A DNA stretch of 64,000 bases from Streptomyces sp. NBC_01446 (GCF_026340095.1 NZ_JAPEPO010000001.1:868001-932000); one strand, 5' to 3'. Positions 9,270 through 19,700 are shown, numbered from the stretch's first letter. Notes: a model not told the origin generated them from the sequence alone. Made by a program: numbers and translations.

Positions 9270-9523
9270 CGAGGTGGAGCCGCCATCCCGTTCGCGGACG
9301 ACTCCCGCCACGCCTTCTACGACCCGCACGCTGCACGCCTGTTCTGGGGCCAGCTGCTCCAGGCGAGCCGGGTGTTCGGGGAGTTCCGGTCCCATTTCGT
9401 CGGCAAGGACAGCCCCGTGCATCTCTTCTGGGGGTCGATGGACCTGGCCTGCACCCGCTTCTCCGGGCGTCCCGCGCCACCGCATCCGCCCGGCGGTGTC
9501 CCCAACGTGCCGGACTGGGTGAG
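9270..9523 (+). pseudogene. DUF5996 protein fragment
   Basis: One frame reads GGAAIPFADDSRHAFYDP, then FWGQLLQASRVFGEFRSHF, VSPVHLFWGS-like and TRFSGRPAPPHP-GGVPNVPDWV, matching the middle of the DUF5996 family (function unknown). Both ends are missing: upstream sequence loses similarity at about 9270 and downstream reading after DWV is unrelated. It lies 370 bases right of the ISAs1 insertion, in a patch of successive truncated genes. Confidence 0.7.
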
Positions 9524-9665
9524 TAGCTGTATCTCAACCGATCGTGGAACGTGCGGGGCGAACAGGTTTCCCGCCGGGGTGATCTTCCCCTTGCACGCGC
9601 ATGAAGACAGGGCCTCTCAGTAGCTCGGGGATGCGAATCCAACCGAGCAGTGCCGGGAGGCCCTG

Positions 9666-9897
9666 GTGTCGTTGTTGTACGCGTCCGATCCCGTTCAGTT
9701 CAACTCGGCCGCCCCATCGTGTGATTGTCTCGCGCATGTGTACGGCAATGCTGCCGATCGTCCCGACCGGAAACGCCTGTATCCGTCGGACATGACGGAC
9801 GCGGAATGGGCGGCCATCCGGCCCTTGCTGCCCACGCCGTCCTGGCTGGAGGGCCGGGGCGGGCAGCCCGAGGGCTACTGTCACCGTCAGTCGGCAT
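9666..9897 (+). pseudogene. IS5-family transposase, N-terminal fragment
   Basis: The frame from the GTG reads into RLYPSDMTDAEWAAIRPLLP and SWLEGRGGQPEGYCHRQ, the N-terminal segment of Streptomyces IS5-family transposases. The similarity stops abruptly after CHRQ at about 9897, where a new, unrelated coding remnant begins; the catalytic domain is absent. Confidence 0.75.
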
Positions 9898-9899
9898 AC

Positions 9900-10156
9900 C
9901 CCCCATCCCTACGCGCTCGCAAGACATCCGGATCGTCCACAAGGTCAACCATGCGCGACTACAAAACCCGGTCTGCACCACTCCGAGGCGATGCATCGAC
10001 GGAGTCATCTACTTCTACGGCGAGTTCGACCAGCGGGACATCGAAATCGCCCAGCGGACCTACCCAGGACGCCGTGTACTGGTCAACCGTGCCAAAGACC
10101 TGGAAGTTCATCCCGGCGGCGCGGGCCCGGCACGGTCCGTGCTGGACAGCTCGTGA
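9900..10156 (+). pseudogene. C-terminal remnant of an unrecognised gene
   Basis: The frame ending at 10156 has natural-looking protein composition (DIRIVHKVNHARLQNP, GVIYFYGEFDQRDIEIA, RRVLVNRAKDLEVHPGG) but no start: it abuts the broken IS5 fragment. I do not recognise the family. Probably the 3' end of a host gene cut by the transposon. Confidence 0.5.
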
Positions 10157-10329
10157 ACGCCCCGGGGGGACGCTGCCCGCCCGTAGGGAGAAACCGGCGG
10201 GTTCGCGGAATCTCGTGGCGTCGGTGACAGGAAACTCGCTGGTGGGTTGCGGATTCTGGGGTGGGGGCACGCGGGTTCGTGCGCGACGGGTCGGGCAGGA
10301 TGAGGGCTGCAATCGGGGAGGGCACTGGG

Positions 10330-10812
10330 GTGGGTTACGTATTGCAGGCGGTGATCGCAGGAGACGAGCTGTTGCGTGCCGCAGCACGGGGCATTCCTAG
10401 TGCCCGCGTGGTGCTTCTCCGGCAGGACCTGTCGCTGATGCCGATGACGGATGAAGTCCTCGACGAGATCACGGACGGCACCGCCGAGAGCGCTCTGGGA
10501 TTCTGGAAGCTGCCAGGGGGCTTCGAGAGGTTACTCGCCCAGTGGTCCACTACAGGGCCCGTCGCCTATGTCGAGGCCGACTACTTCGGTGGCGTCGGAG
10601 AGCAACGGGCCGCCGTCTGGGCTGATGGAGCGCTGGCAGTGGGGCCATTGGATGCCCCGGCGAAGAAGTGGTTCTCCCGAGCAGTCAGCCCGATCTCGCA
10701 GGCTCTTCGGCAACTCGGCGTGAGGCGGAGTCTCGGCGAGGATGAGTTCGAAGCTGTGGGACTGGACCGACATCGGAACAACGACGACTGGATCTCTTCC
10801 AGCGCCTCTTGA
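10330..10812 (+). CDS. conserved hypothetical protein
   Basis: A 160-residue soluble protein without signal peptide or membrane segment. The GTG start at 10330 is preferred over the GTG at 10261 because GGGGAGGG lies about 10 bases upstream and the protein then begins MGYVLQAVIAGDELL. It has an alpha/beta alternation, a central acidic VEADYFGGVGEQRAAVWADG and a C-terminal RRSLGEDEFEAVGLDRHRNNDDW tail. I recall similar uncharacterised Streptomyces proteins, but no function is known to me. It follows remnants and is followed by a gene-free stretch, so it is probably monocistronic. Confidence 0.75.
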   Translation: MGYVLQAVIAGDELLRAAARGIPSARVVLLRQDLSLMPMTDEVLDEITDGTAESALGFWKLPGGFERLLAQWSTTGPVAYVEADYFGGVGEQRAAVWADGALAVGPLDAPAKKWFSRAVSPISQALRQLGVRRSLGEDEFEAVGLDRHRNNDDWISSSAS

Positions 10813-11287
10813 GCCCGCGCTGGACGGCGGCGACTTCCGGAATCCCGCATCGCCTCGCAAGTCGCTGGCCGAACTCGCAGGTTCTGCCAGTTACTCGGAG
10901 AAGTCGCCATGCACGAGTGGCAGGCAGAATGAGGGCTCTCACCTGCTCACTTGCACATTCTCGCGCACTGCATCCCTCACGGAACCTGCGTGAATTCCAA
11001 GTTGGTCACGCTGTCTTCGAACAGCTGCCGACGGCCCACGCCGCCTCAGTTGAGCCGGCGGCACGGAGTCTTGAGCCCGCACGCCTGCGACGGGCGGCCC
11101 TCCATTCTGCATTGAGCACTAAGGCGTACTCGACATCGGACAGCTCGCTCGGTTCGTCCATGAGCCGCCAACCTGGCCACTTTTGCCCTCTTTATGAAGT
11201 ATAGGGGTTGGCGTAAAGGTGACTTGACGCCTGGTGGACAGGGCAAACTGCTGACCTCGGCACTTGACGGCACCACGCTGTCCTCCC
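10813..11287. other. intergenic region upstream of the first S8 peptidase
   Basis: A possible 51-codon leftward frame from 11162 (MDEPSELSDVEYALVL) includes a TTA codon but has no clear support. Near 11200-11231 an AT-richer patch with GGCGT...ACGCC inverted arms (11210-11214, 11227-11231) may belong to the peptidase promoter. Nothing else recognised. Confidence 0.35.
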
Positions 11288-14200
11288 ATGAGAGACATGA
11301 ACAACAGGTGGCGCCGCGGGATCCGCCCTCCCCGGCCTCGGCATACGGTGTCCGCCGCCGCCCTCGTGGCGCTCGTGGCCGGTCTGACCGCCGCCCCCGG
11401 CGCCGCTCAGGACCTCGGCACGCACACCGGGCGAACGGAACCCGCAGCGCAGACCGGAGCGGCCCGGTCGCCGATCATCTCCCGGCATCAGCTCACCCTG
11501 ATCACCGGCGACCGCGTCACGCTGGAGACGGACACCTCGGGCAAGCAGAGTGTGTCGGTCGAGCCCGCCGAGGGCCGCGAACGAGTCGCGTTCATCAAGC
11601 GCCAGGCCGGTCGCGACTGGACGGTCATACCCGCCGACACGCTCCCGCTGCTCGCGACGGGTCGCCTCGACAAGGCGCTGTTCAACGTCTCCGCCCTGGT
11701 CCGGGGCAAGTACGCGCAGCGGTCGAGCCTGCCGCTGATCGTCGAGTATGCCGGGAACGCGGGCACCGCCCGGCGACAGCTGACCGCCGCCGGCGCCGAC
11801 ACCGTCCGCCCCATCGGCGGGACCCCCTTCGCGACCCTCGGCGAACACCGCGCGGACGCCGCCGGGTTCTGGAAGGGCATCGCCCCCGGCCGGGCGGACG
11901 CCACCTCCTTCGGAGCGGGTGTGCGCCGGGTCTGGCTGGACGGCCACTCAAGGATCCAGCTCGACAGGACGGTGCCGCGCATCGGGGCCCCGCACGCCTG
12001 GGAGAAGGGCTACACCGGCACCGGCGTCAAGGTCGCCGTGCTCGACACCGGTTACGACCCCAACCACCCGGACCTCAAGGGCCTCGTCACCGAGTCCGCG
12101 AACTTCACCACCGAGCCGAACACCGACGACCTGAACGGTCACGGCACCCATGTGACTTCCACGGTCACCGGTTCCGGCGCCGCCTCCGACGGCCGCTACA
12201 AGGGTGTGGCACCCGGTGTGCAGATCCTGTCCGGCAAGGTGTGCACCGCGGACGGCAACTGCGACAACTCCGACATCGTCGAGGGCCTGGCCTGGGCCGC
12301 CCAGCACGGCGCCAAGGTGATCAACCTCAGCCTGGGCGACACGGACACACCGGAGACCGACGCCCTCGAGGCCATGGTCGACACCGTGACCCGTGACTAC
12401 GGCACGCTGGTCGTGGCCGCTGCCGGCAACAGCGGTCCCGACAAGGTCTCCTCGCCCGCCTCCGACGACCGGGCGCTGGCCGTCGGCGCGGCCGAGGACG
12501 ACGACGACCTCGCCGTCTTCAGCTCGGTCGGCCCGCGGGTGGGCGACTCCGGCCTCAAGCCGGACATCATCGCCCCCGGCGTCAACGTCGTCGCCGCGAG
12601 GGCGGGCGGCACCACCGCCGATGACGGCTATGTCGCGATGAGCGGCACGTCCATGGCCACGCCCCATGTGACCGGAGCCGCCGCCATCCTGTTCCAGCAG
12701 CACCCGGACTGGACGGCGGAGCAGGTCAAGCGCCAGCTGATGCAGTCGGCGACCGGCGCCAAGGAGCACGGCGCCTACTTCCAGGGCGCCGGACGCGTCG
12801 ACGTCGCCCGGGCGGTCGACCAGGACGTCACCGCCGACACCACCGCACTGGACTTCGGGCTGATCCGCTGGAGGGACGGCAAGCGTCCCCCGGTGACCAA
12901 GACCATCACCTACCGCAACCCGGGCGCGGCGCCGGTCACCCTTCAGCTGAAGGACAACCCGGGCAGCGGGAAGAAGGACGTGCCCGCTCCCGCCGGACTG
13001 TTCCGGCTCAGCGCCGACACGGTCACCGTGCCCGCACACGGAACCGCGGCCGTCACCCTCACCGCGACCCCGGAAGCCACCACGACGTACGCCGCCTACA
13101 GCGGTGTGGTGACCGCGAGCACTGCGGACAACCAGGTGTCGGTGCGCGTCCCGTTCGGCGCGGACGTCGAGCAGCCGTCCTACGACCTGCGCATCGGCAT
13201 GAAGAGCCGCACGGGCGCCGCCCCCGACAACGCCTACCTGCTGGTCAACTCGGCCGACGGCAAGGCGTACGAGGTCGAGGCGCTCGGCAAGAGCAGCACG
13301 GTGGTGCGACTGCCGAAGGACACCTACTCGGTGAGCGGCTTCTACTTCGACGCCTCCTTCACCGAGGGCACCATCGTCGGTGTGCCGAAGGTCGTGATGA
13401 GCGCCGACCGGCAGGTGACCATCGACGCCCGAAAGGCGAAGCCCGTCACGGTGTCGGCACCGAGCCGCTCCGCGCGCATCATGTCGGCCGAGATCGGCAC
13501 GATCAGCATGGCCGACCAGCTGCTCTCGGTCGCCATGTACAACGCGATCGGCACGGACCACATCGACGGCGTGTACGCGGTGCCGACTGCCCAGTACAAA
13601 GACTCGAAGTTCACGTACCTCGTCACCAGCGTCTGGGGCGACCCGGCCGGCGCAGACGGGAACCCCGCCTCGGTCTACTACCTCACGCGACCGGTGCACG
13701 GCGCCATTCCGGCGGATCCCGCCTACACCCCCCGCAAGTCGGAGCTGGCCAGGGTGAACACCACGTTCGCCGCCACCACGCCGGGAACCACGGCCACGCG
13801 CATCGTGTGGACGTACGTCGGCAACGTCCGCTTCAGCGGCCGGGCGATGGAGGGAATTCCGGTCCCGGCCCGCCGTGTCGACTACTTCTCGGCGGCCGAC
13901 GGCCTGCGCTGGCAGACGGCCTTCGACCAGAACAGCTTCCTCGACCCGGACGCGCACGGGCAGAGCTACCTGAGCGACCTGCACGGCTACCAGGCCGGCT
14001 CCCAGGTCGAGGAGCGCTGGAACGGCGGGATCCAGGCCGTGGGCCTCTCGTCCCAGATGGCCGCCTTCCGAGAGGGCGACACGATGTACCGGCCCTTCCA
14101 ATCGGCCGCGAACGGCAACCTCGACCTGGTGGCCGACACCACGTCCGGCCTGCCCGAGGTGAAGCTGTGGCGCAACGGCGAGCTGGTCTCCCAGGACTGG

Positions 14201-14674
14201 AGCATGAGCGACGTCCCGGCCGACGCCAGCCCCGCCGACTACCGTCTGACGGTCGAGCACAACCGTGACATGGCCCCCAGCTCCGTCTCCACGAGTGTGC
14301 GGGCGGAATGGCGGTTCCGGTCGCAGAGCACGGCGACCCGGCAGGCGCTGCCGCTGTACGCGGTCCGTATGTCGCCGAAGCTGGACGAGTGGAACCGGGC
14401 CGAGGCCGGCCGCAAGCTCGACATCCCGGTCCTGATCCAGAGGACGGCCGGCGCCGGGGCGTCGCCCATCCGCGTCTTCACCACCGAGGTCTCCTTCGAC
14501 GAGGGGAAGACCTGGCAGTCGGTGCGGGTCAAGGGCTCCGGTATGGAGCGCACCGTGACCGTGGAGCACCCGCGCCGCGCCGCGGGCGGCTCGGTCAGCC
14601 TGCGTGTCCACGTCGAGGACGCGGCGGGCAACTCCTTCAAGGAGACCGTCATCAAGGGCTACCTGCTCAAGTAG
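11288..14674 (+). CDS. giant secreted S8 (subtilisin-like) serine peptidase 1
   Basis: A 1128-residue exported protease. Basic N terminus plus a hydrophobic core (about 19-40) form a Sec signal peptide. A propeptide follows with HQLTLITGDRV (about 68-78), the motif shared with the other two S8 peptidases here. The subtilase domain spans about 235-520 with D253 (VAVLDTGYD), H285 (GHGTHV), the oxyanion Asn in AAAGNSGP and S455 (SGTSMATPHVTG). The remaining 600 residues are beta-rich, probably Ig/fibronectin-like and C-terminal domains, ending in GYLLK. ATG at 11288 or 11297 is the start; the second has AGAGA ahead. A terminator follows, then a convergent TrmB-like regulator. Roles of relatives in nutrition or processing are assumed, not shown. 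Confidence 0.93.
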   Translation: MRDMNNRWRRGIRPPRPRHTVSAAALVALVAGLTAAPGAAQDLGTHTGRTEPAAQTGAARSPIISRHQLTLITGDRVTLETDTSGKQSVSVEPAEGRERVAFIKRQAGRDWTVIPADTLPLLATGRLDKALFNVSALVRGKYAQRSSLPLIVEYAGNAGTARRQLTAAGADTVRPIGGTPFATLGEHRADAAGFWKGIAPGRADATSFGAGVRRVWLDGHSRIQLDRTVPRIGAPHAWEKGYTGTGVKVAVLDTGYDPNHPDLKGLVTESANFTTEPNTDDLNGHGTHVTSTVTGSGAASDGRYKGVAPGVQILSGKVCTADGNCDNSDIVEGLAWAAQHGAKVINLSLGDTDTPETDALEAMVDTVTRDYGTLVVAAAGNSGPDKVSSPASDDRALAVGAAEDDDDLAVFSSVGPRVGDSGLKPDIIAPGVNVVAARAGGTTADDGYVAMSGTSMATPHVTGAAAILFQQHPDWTAEQVKRQLMQSATGAKEHGAYFQGAGRVDVARAVDQDVTADTTALDFGLIRWRDGKRPPVTKTITYRNPGAAPVTLQLKDNPGSGKKDVPAPAGLFRLSADTVTVPAHGTAAVTLTATPEATTTYAAYSGVVTASTADNQVSVRVPFGADVEQPSYDLRIGMKSRTGAAPDNAYLLVNSADGKAYEVEALGKSSTVVRLPKDTYSVSGFYFDASFTEGTIVGVPKVVMSADRQVTIDARKAKPVTVSAPSRSARIMSAEIGTISMADQLLSVAMYNAIGTDHIDGVYAVPTAQYKDSKFTYLVTSVWGDPAGADGNPASVYYLTRPVHGAIPADPAYTPRKSELARVNTTFAATTPGTTATRIVWTYVGNVRFSGRAMEGIPVPARRVDYFSAADGLRWQTAFDQNSFLDPDAHGQSYLSDLHGYQAGSQVEERWNGGIQAVGLSSQMAAFREGDTMYRPFQSAANGNLDLVADTTSGLPEVKLWRNGELVSQDWSMSDVPADASPADYRLTVEHNRDMAPSSVSTSVRAEWRFRSQSTATRQALPLYAVRMSPKLDEWNRAEAGRKLDIPVLIQRTAGAGASPIRVFTTEVSFDEGKTWQSVRVKGSGMERTVTVEHPRRAAGGSVSLRVHVEDAAGNSFKETVIKGYLLK

Positions 14675-14756
14675 CCGCCTTCGCGGAGCAGCCACGTCCT
14701 CGAGTAGCTGCTTCCGCGAGTAGCGCAGCCCGGCCGCAGCGGCCGGACGAACGGGG

Positions 14757-14790
14757 ACAGGGCCCGCCGGACACGTCCGGTGGGCCCTGT
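14757..14790 (+). terminator. terminator hairpin after S8 peptidase 1
   Basis: ACAGGGCCC...CCGGAC and GTCCGG...GGGCCCTGT form a nearly perfect 15-bp stem with a tiny loop. It lies between the convergent peptidase and regulator genes and can serve both. Confidence 0.8.
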
Positions 14791-14819
14791 TCGTGTGCGT
14801 TGCGGCGTCCGCCGTACTC

Positions 14820-15818
14820 TCAGAGCCAGTCGCGGCGGGCCGCGTGCCAGCCCAGCTGCATACGGGTCGCGACGCCCGCCAGGCTCATCAGGCCCTGGAT
14901 GCGCCGCTGGACGGTGCGCTTGCTGACCCGCAGCTGTCCGGCTATCGCCTCGTCCGTCATTCCGGCGACCATCAGGGAGAGCAGGTGCCGGTCCTCCCCG
15001 ACCGGCGAGGCGGCATCCGTGGTGCCGGCGCCACCGATCTGGCCCTCCTCGGTCACCCGGAGCGGGGCACCGATCTCCCAGTGGTGTTCGAACAGGGCGA
15101 TGAGCGCGTCCAGCAGGCTGCTCTCCCGCACCACCGCGGCCCGCAGTTCCCGGGGGTTGCGGGACGTGCCCGAGGCGGCCAGCGGCAGGATGGCCACCGA
15201 GCGGTCGGCGATCGCCATCCGCAGCGGCAGCAGAGGCACCGCCCGGGCGACCTCTCCGGCGCACACGCCCTTGACGACGTAGTCCACCGAGTCGGGGTCG
15301 TCGAAGTACGCCTGCTCGTACAGGGCCCTGTAGAGCACGCCCCGGTCCAGCGCGTCGAACTCCTCCTGATTGCTCTCCGGGGACATGGCCACGTACTGGG
15401 CCTTCACGAACCACATCATCTCGCGGCCGGCGCCGTGCTGGAGCTGGCGCAGATGCTGGCGCAGTGCCGACGCGCCGGTGATGATCTCGACGGCCTCGTC
15501 CGTGCTCCGGGCCCATGCGCTGCGGCGGTGTGTCTCCGCCAGTTCGTAGACGGCGGCCCGGGTCTGTTCCAGGGCGTCGAAGTGGCGTTGGAGCCGGGGC
15601 ATAAGGGCCACCTGCGGCGGCACGGCCGTGAACCATTCGGGACTGTCCTCGGCCGCCGACGCCAGGCCCTTGTGCTCCAGCGCACGCAGCAGCAGCCGCG
15701 CGGTCACGACGTCGAGGTCGGAACGGCCGCAGATGTCCTGAGCGGACGCCGTCCCGGTGGCGACCAGAAGGCGGTACACCTCGCTCTCGTCGGCCGTCAG
15801 GCCCACCGTCTCCAGCAT
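14820..15818 (-). CDS. TrmB-like N-terminal / LuxR-type C-terminal HTH regulator 1
   Basis: A 332-residue cytosolic one-component regulator. Residues 1-60 resemble a TrmB winged helix (LTADESEVYRLLVATG, AQDICGRSDLDVVTARLLLRALEHKGL). The middle (about 85-260) resembles the PLD-like effector region seen in such regulators (AVEIITGASALRQHL, SVAILPLAASGT). Residues about 270-325 form a LuxR-type HTH (LLSLMVAGMTDEAIAGQLRVSKRTVQRRI). It lies between two S8 peptidase genes and shares architecture with the regulator beside the third, so control of the peptidases is a reasonable inference. ATG is the first codon of the conserved frame. Ligand unknown. Confidence 0.88.
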   Translation of the reverse strand: MLETVGLTADESEVYRLLVATGTASAQDICGRSDLDVVTARLLLRALEHKGLASAAEDSPEWFTAVPPQVALMPRLQRHFDALEQTRAAVYELAETHRRSAWARSTDEAVEIITGASALRQHLRQLQHGAGREMMWFVKAQYVAMSPESNQEEFDALDRGVLYRALYEQAYFDDPDSVDYVVKGVCAGEVARAVPLLPLRMAIADRSVAILPLAASGTSRNPRELRAAVVRESSLLDALIALFEHHWEIGAPLRVTEEGQIGGAGTTDAASPVGEDRHLLSLMVAGMTDEAIAGQLRVSKRTVQRRIQGLMSLAGVATRMQLGWHAARRDWL

Positions 15819-16011
15819 GTCGCCACCTTTCTCAGCATCCGGGCCGCCTCGGCCCGGGTTCGCGTGGGGGCAAACGCGGTCGGCCTGGCGGATGATTCCA
15901 CCAGCCCCCGCGACCAGGCACCACGACGGTTGTCACCGGCGATCTGGCTCACCGTGACGGGGCGCTGCCGTCAGCACATCCGGTGGACCCGGGGCGGGGG
16001 CCGCTCGAGTG

Positions 16012-16234
16012 TCACAGACTGTGGGCCACGGGGTGGCGAGGTTCGTACAGCGGCAGTTCGGCGCCACTGGGCGAACGCACCGCCGTCAGCCTGCCCCAGC
16101 GCTGCTCGCCGACCGGGCGGGTGATCTCGACGCCCCGCGCACGTAGTTCCCCGAGCTGGGCGTCGAGGTCGTCGCACATCAGACAGAACTCGTGCGGGGG
16201 GGGCGCCCTCGGTGGGGTGTACGGCGATCTTCCA
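16012..16234 (-). pseudogene. VOC-family protein, C-terminal half
   Basis: Reads WKIAVHPTEGAPP, then HEFCLMCDDLDAQLGELRARGVEITRPV, ending ELPLYEPRHPVAHSL and TGA, the second half of a glyoxalase/VOC protein. A run of eight G (16196-16203 on the plus strand) causes a frameshift between the two parts. The N-terminal half is found nearby on the opposite strand, which suggests a local inversion rather than simple truncation. Confidence 0.75.
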
Positions 16235-16340
16235 CGGGGACGATGTCCACCGATGGCCTCGTACCCGGCTGGGACCAGTAGGGCTTTGTGACCACCCCGT
16301 AGACCGAACGGTCCCCACCTCAGCGAAACGAAGGTCCGGC

Positions 16341-16445
16341 GTGATCAACGGCGCCCACGTCATCCTCTACAACCAGGACGCGGGGGCCGACCGCGACTTC
16401 ATCCGCGACGTCCTCGCCTCCTCCGGTGTCGACGCGGGCGGCCGC
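16341..16445 (+). pseudogene. VOC-family protein, N-terminal piece on the opposite strand
   Basis: From GTG (GAAGG upstream) it reads INGAHVILYNQDAGADRDFIRDVL then ASSGVDAGG, the standard first beta-alpha unit of the same VOC group as the leftward fragment at 16012. Similarity ends near 16445 at unrelated sequence. It points toward, not away from, the other half's 5' side once a roughly 200-bp inversion is imagined. Confidence 0.7.
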
Positions 16446-16486
16446 TCGCCGCAGGTCTCGCACACCGTGTGGGTGACGAGTTCGTG

Positions 16487-16634
16487 GGCGCAGGTCCGCC
16501 GACCGGGCCACGTCGCGGAGCCATTCGTCCAGGTGGGCCCGTTCTTTGCTCATTCCGCGGGGCCACAGGCGGTCCACGAGCACTCGCTTGCCGTTCCGCG
16601 GCGAGGTGTCCTCATAGATCCTGTGACAACTGGG
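16487..16634 (-). pseudogene. DUF488-family protein fragment
   Basis: Leftward frame reads RIYEDTSPRNGKRVLVDRLWPRG and SKERAHLDEWLRDVA, the N-terminal core of DUF488 proteins (function unknown). It has no proper start and loses similarity after ADLRP; a different frame beyond shows AHELVTHTVCETCGE, possibly the end of another unknown protein. Part of the decayed strip between the regulator and S8 peptidase 2. Confidence 0.65.
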
Positions 16635-16638
16635 AACG

Positions 16639-16679
16639 CCGCGTGGGCGGGGCCGCCGGCTGCGGTCCCACCCACGCGG
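16639..16679 (-). terminator. terminator hairpin after S8 peptidase 2
   Basis: CCGCGTGGG (16639-16647) pairs with CCCACGCGG (16671-16679), with further pairing inside, just beyond the stop of the leftward peptidase gene. Confidence 0.75.
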
Positions 16680-16711
16680 TGCTGTCCCGGGTGACCTCCC
16701 GGGGTGTGACG

Positions 16712-19700
16712 TCAGCGCAGGCCGAAGGCCCGGGTGATCGTCTGCGAGACGGTGTTGCCCGCGCTGTCCCGGGCGCCGACCCGGAGGGTGACGAAGTCGG
16801 CGGACCGCGGCGCGCGCAGGCGCGTCCGCCATCCGTCGTCGCACCGGCTCAGGTCGGTCCGCTGCCAGGTCGCACCGTCGTCGTACGACACCTCGACGGC
16901 CGGCTTCCCGATGGTGGCGGTGGTGCCCGGCAGGTGCGAGGCGGTCACCGTCAGGCCGGCGTGCCGGTCGGCACGGCCGGACGTGTCGGTGTCCACGCCG
17001 TAGTCGAGCTGGATGAGTGGCAGGGACACCGCCGCATCGCTGCCGGTGACCGCGGAGGTGAAGTCCCACTCGGTCAGCGTGTGCGTCGAGTACGGGTTGG
17101 CCCAGGTGCCGCGGTCGTTGTCGAGGACCAGCCGGTAGGGCAGGCGCTCGGCGCCGAGGCCGGGAACCTGCAGGTACTCGGCGTTGCCCCAGTCGAGCTG
17201 CTGGTCGCCCTGGTAGAGCGACATCCAGTCCTTGACGTCGAAGTTCGCGCCGGCCTCACCGACGTGGCCGGACCCCGAGTCACCCCAGCCGGGCGCGGTG
17301 ATGTACATCGTGTCGAGGTAGCGCACCGGCTGATAGTTGATCGGGCTCATGCGGGGCCGCTGGATCGGGCCGAACCAGCTGACCTTGCCGGTCTTGCGCG
17401 CCGGGTAGTTCAACGGGTCGATCGAGTGCTGCCCGGTCTCGCCCCGGATGAAGGCGTCGTCAAGCCACGTGGTGCCGGCTGTGACCCAGTCGGTGCGCTC
17501 GCCCTGGGCGGGCGCGGTGAGCTGGTTGCCGACGGCCCAGCCGCGCCAGACGTCCGGACGGAACTCCATCGCCTTGCCCTGCCGGTAGTTCCGGAACGAG
17601 ACGTTCACCCGGCCGAGGTCCTTGGACTCCTCACGCCAGGTCGGGTCCGCCGGAACGGCGCCCGTCCAGTGGTGCACGACGTCGTAGACGTAGTCGGTCG
17701 TGGGGTGCGAGGTGACCTTCAGCGAGACCGCGCCGTGCCGGAGTTGGCCGAGCAGGTCGGCGCCCTGGTCGGCGTTGAGCGTCGCCACCGTCACCGGGGC
17801 CGGGCTCTGCGGGCTCCAGGGGTTCTCGTCCCAGGGCTTCAGGCGGCCGACGCCGTCGGTGACGACCAGCAGCAGCCGGGCGCCGGCGGCCGCGGCGGCC
17901 TCCGCCTGGGCCTTGATCCCTTCCGTGCCGGCGCCGCGCACCACGACGGCCTTGCCGCGCACGTTCTGCCGCGCGAGCTCCTCGGCCGTGCCGTCACCGG
18001 CGAAGACCGCCGTCAGGTTCCGGCTACCGGCGGGCAGCGGCGTGGCCGCGCGCTTGACCAGCGGGTCGTTGAAGGTCGTCGACTTCGTGCTCACGGTCAG
18101 CGCGGGCTGCTCGAGGCGGAAGCGGGCGCCGGTCTCGAACTCGCCATCGGTGACCTTCTTGCCGGTCGGGAGCGCCCAGATGCTGTCGTACGACGGGTCC
18201 GGCAGCATCGACGTCTCCACCAGGCTGTCGGTGAAGGACCGGTGCGCGTCCAGGCGCGGCGCGACGGCGGTGGTCTGCTGCGGCACGCGCGCCAGGATCC
18301 GGCGTGCCTTGCGGCCGTCCAGGGTGACGGTACGGTCCTGGTCCAGCTTCACGTCGTTGAAGGCGAGCAGCACCATGCCGCGCGAGTGCGGGCCTTCGGC
18401 GCCCTGCACGTCACCGGTGAGCCAGCCGCTGTAGCTGCCGACGGGCAGCCGCGCCGTGCCGGTGCCGGACGCGTCGAGGTCCATCACCGTGAAGAGGTGC
18501 TCGGCGGTCAGGACGACCCGGCCCTCCAGCGGCTTGCCCGAACGGTCCTTGGCGACCACGGTCAGATTCTGCCGCCGGCCCTCGCGGGCCGCGCCGATCA
18601 GCGTCCGGGCGCGGACCGCTCCGCTGCCGTCCGTACCGATGATCATGGCGCTGACCGACTGGTCGCCGCCCAGCTTGTCCAGATCCGCCGTCAGGGTGAC
18701 CGTGGCGGTGCCGTGGGCGGGCACGGTGACGTGGTCGGCGGAGAGCCTGAACAACCCGGCCGGGACCGTGCCGTTGACCGCCAGGTTGAGGTTGGCCGGT
18801 GCGTCGCCGACGTTGGTGTACGCCACCGTCTGGACGTCGGTCTGCCCCGGCTTCGGGGGCCACGTGTGGAAGCCGGAGTAGGCGGTCGTGGTGGCGAAGA
18901 CCGTGGTGTGCACGGCCGCCAGCGCGTCGAGCCGGCCGGCGCCCGCCTGGTACGGGGTGTACGCCGGGGTTGCCTTGGCGCTGCTGACCAGCGCCTCCTT
19001 GAGCTGGGTGCCCGTCCAGTCGGGGTGCTCTGAGGCGAGGAGCGCGGCGGCACCGGCGACGTGCGGCGTCGCCATCGACGTGCCGCTCATCGTGGTGTAG
19101 TAGCCGGAGCCGCGCTTGTAGTGCGAGCGCGCCGCGACGATGTCGACGCCGGGCGCGGTGATCTCCGGCTTCAGCCCGCCGTCGCCGTCACGCGGGCCCT
19201 GGCTGGAGAAGTCGGCGAGCGTGTCGGTGGAGTCGACGGCACCGACGGTCAGCGCGGAGTCTGCGGCACCGGGGCTGCTGATGGAGTGCGGGCCGCCGTT
19301 GCCCGCCGCGATCACGAACAACGCGCCCGTGTCGTGGCTGAGTTCGTCGACGGCCTGGCTCATCGGGTCGGTCTTGTCACCGCCGCCACCCAGGCTCATG
19401 CTGATGATCCTGGCCTTCTGGTCGCGGGCGGCCCACTCCATGCCCGCGATGATCCAGGATTCCTGGCCGCTGCCCTCGGAGTTGAGCACCTTGCCGACGG
19501 CCAGCCGGGCGCCGGAGGCGACACCCCGCTCCTTGCCGTCGGAGGCACTGCCCGTGCCGACGATGGTCGAGGCGACGTGCGTGCCGTGGCCGTTGTAGTC
19601 GGCGATGTCGTCCTCGCCGGGGACGAAACTGGCGCTGTCGGACACCTGCCCGACCAGGTCCGGGTGTTCGGTGTCCGCGCCGCTGTCGAGCATCGCGACC

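Noticed and set aside
11007..11162. 51-codon leftward frame MDEPSELSDVEYALVL with a TTA codon
   Set aside because: No family match, weak start, ends in low-complexity residues; could be a small gene but not supportable.
11948..14695. 915-codon open frame antisense to S8 peptidase 1
   Set aside because: Shadow composition (VRR, GGG, RGD repeats) and no start signal.
16469..19033. 854-codon open frame antisense to S8 peptidase 2
   Set aside because: Same codon-bias shadow; no recognisable domain or ribosome binding site.
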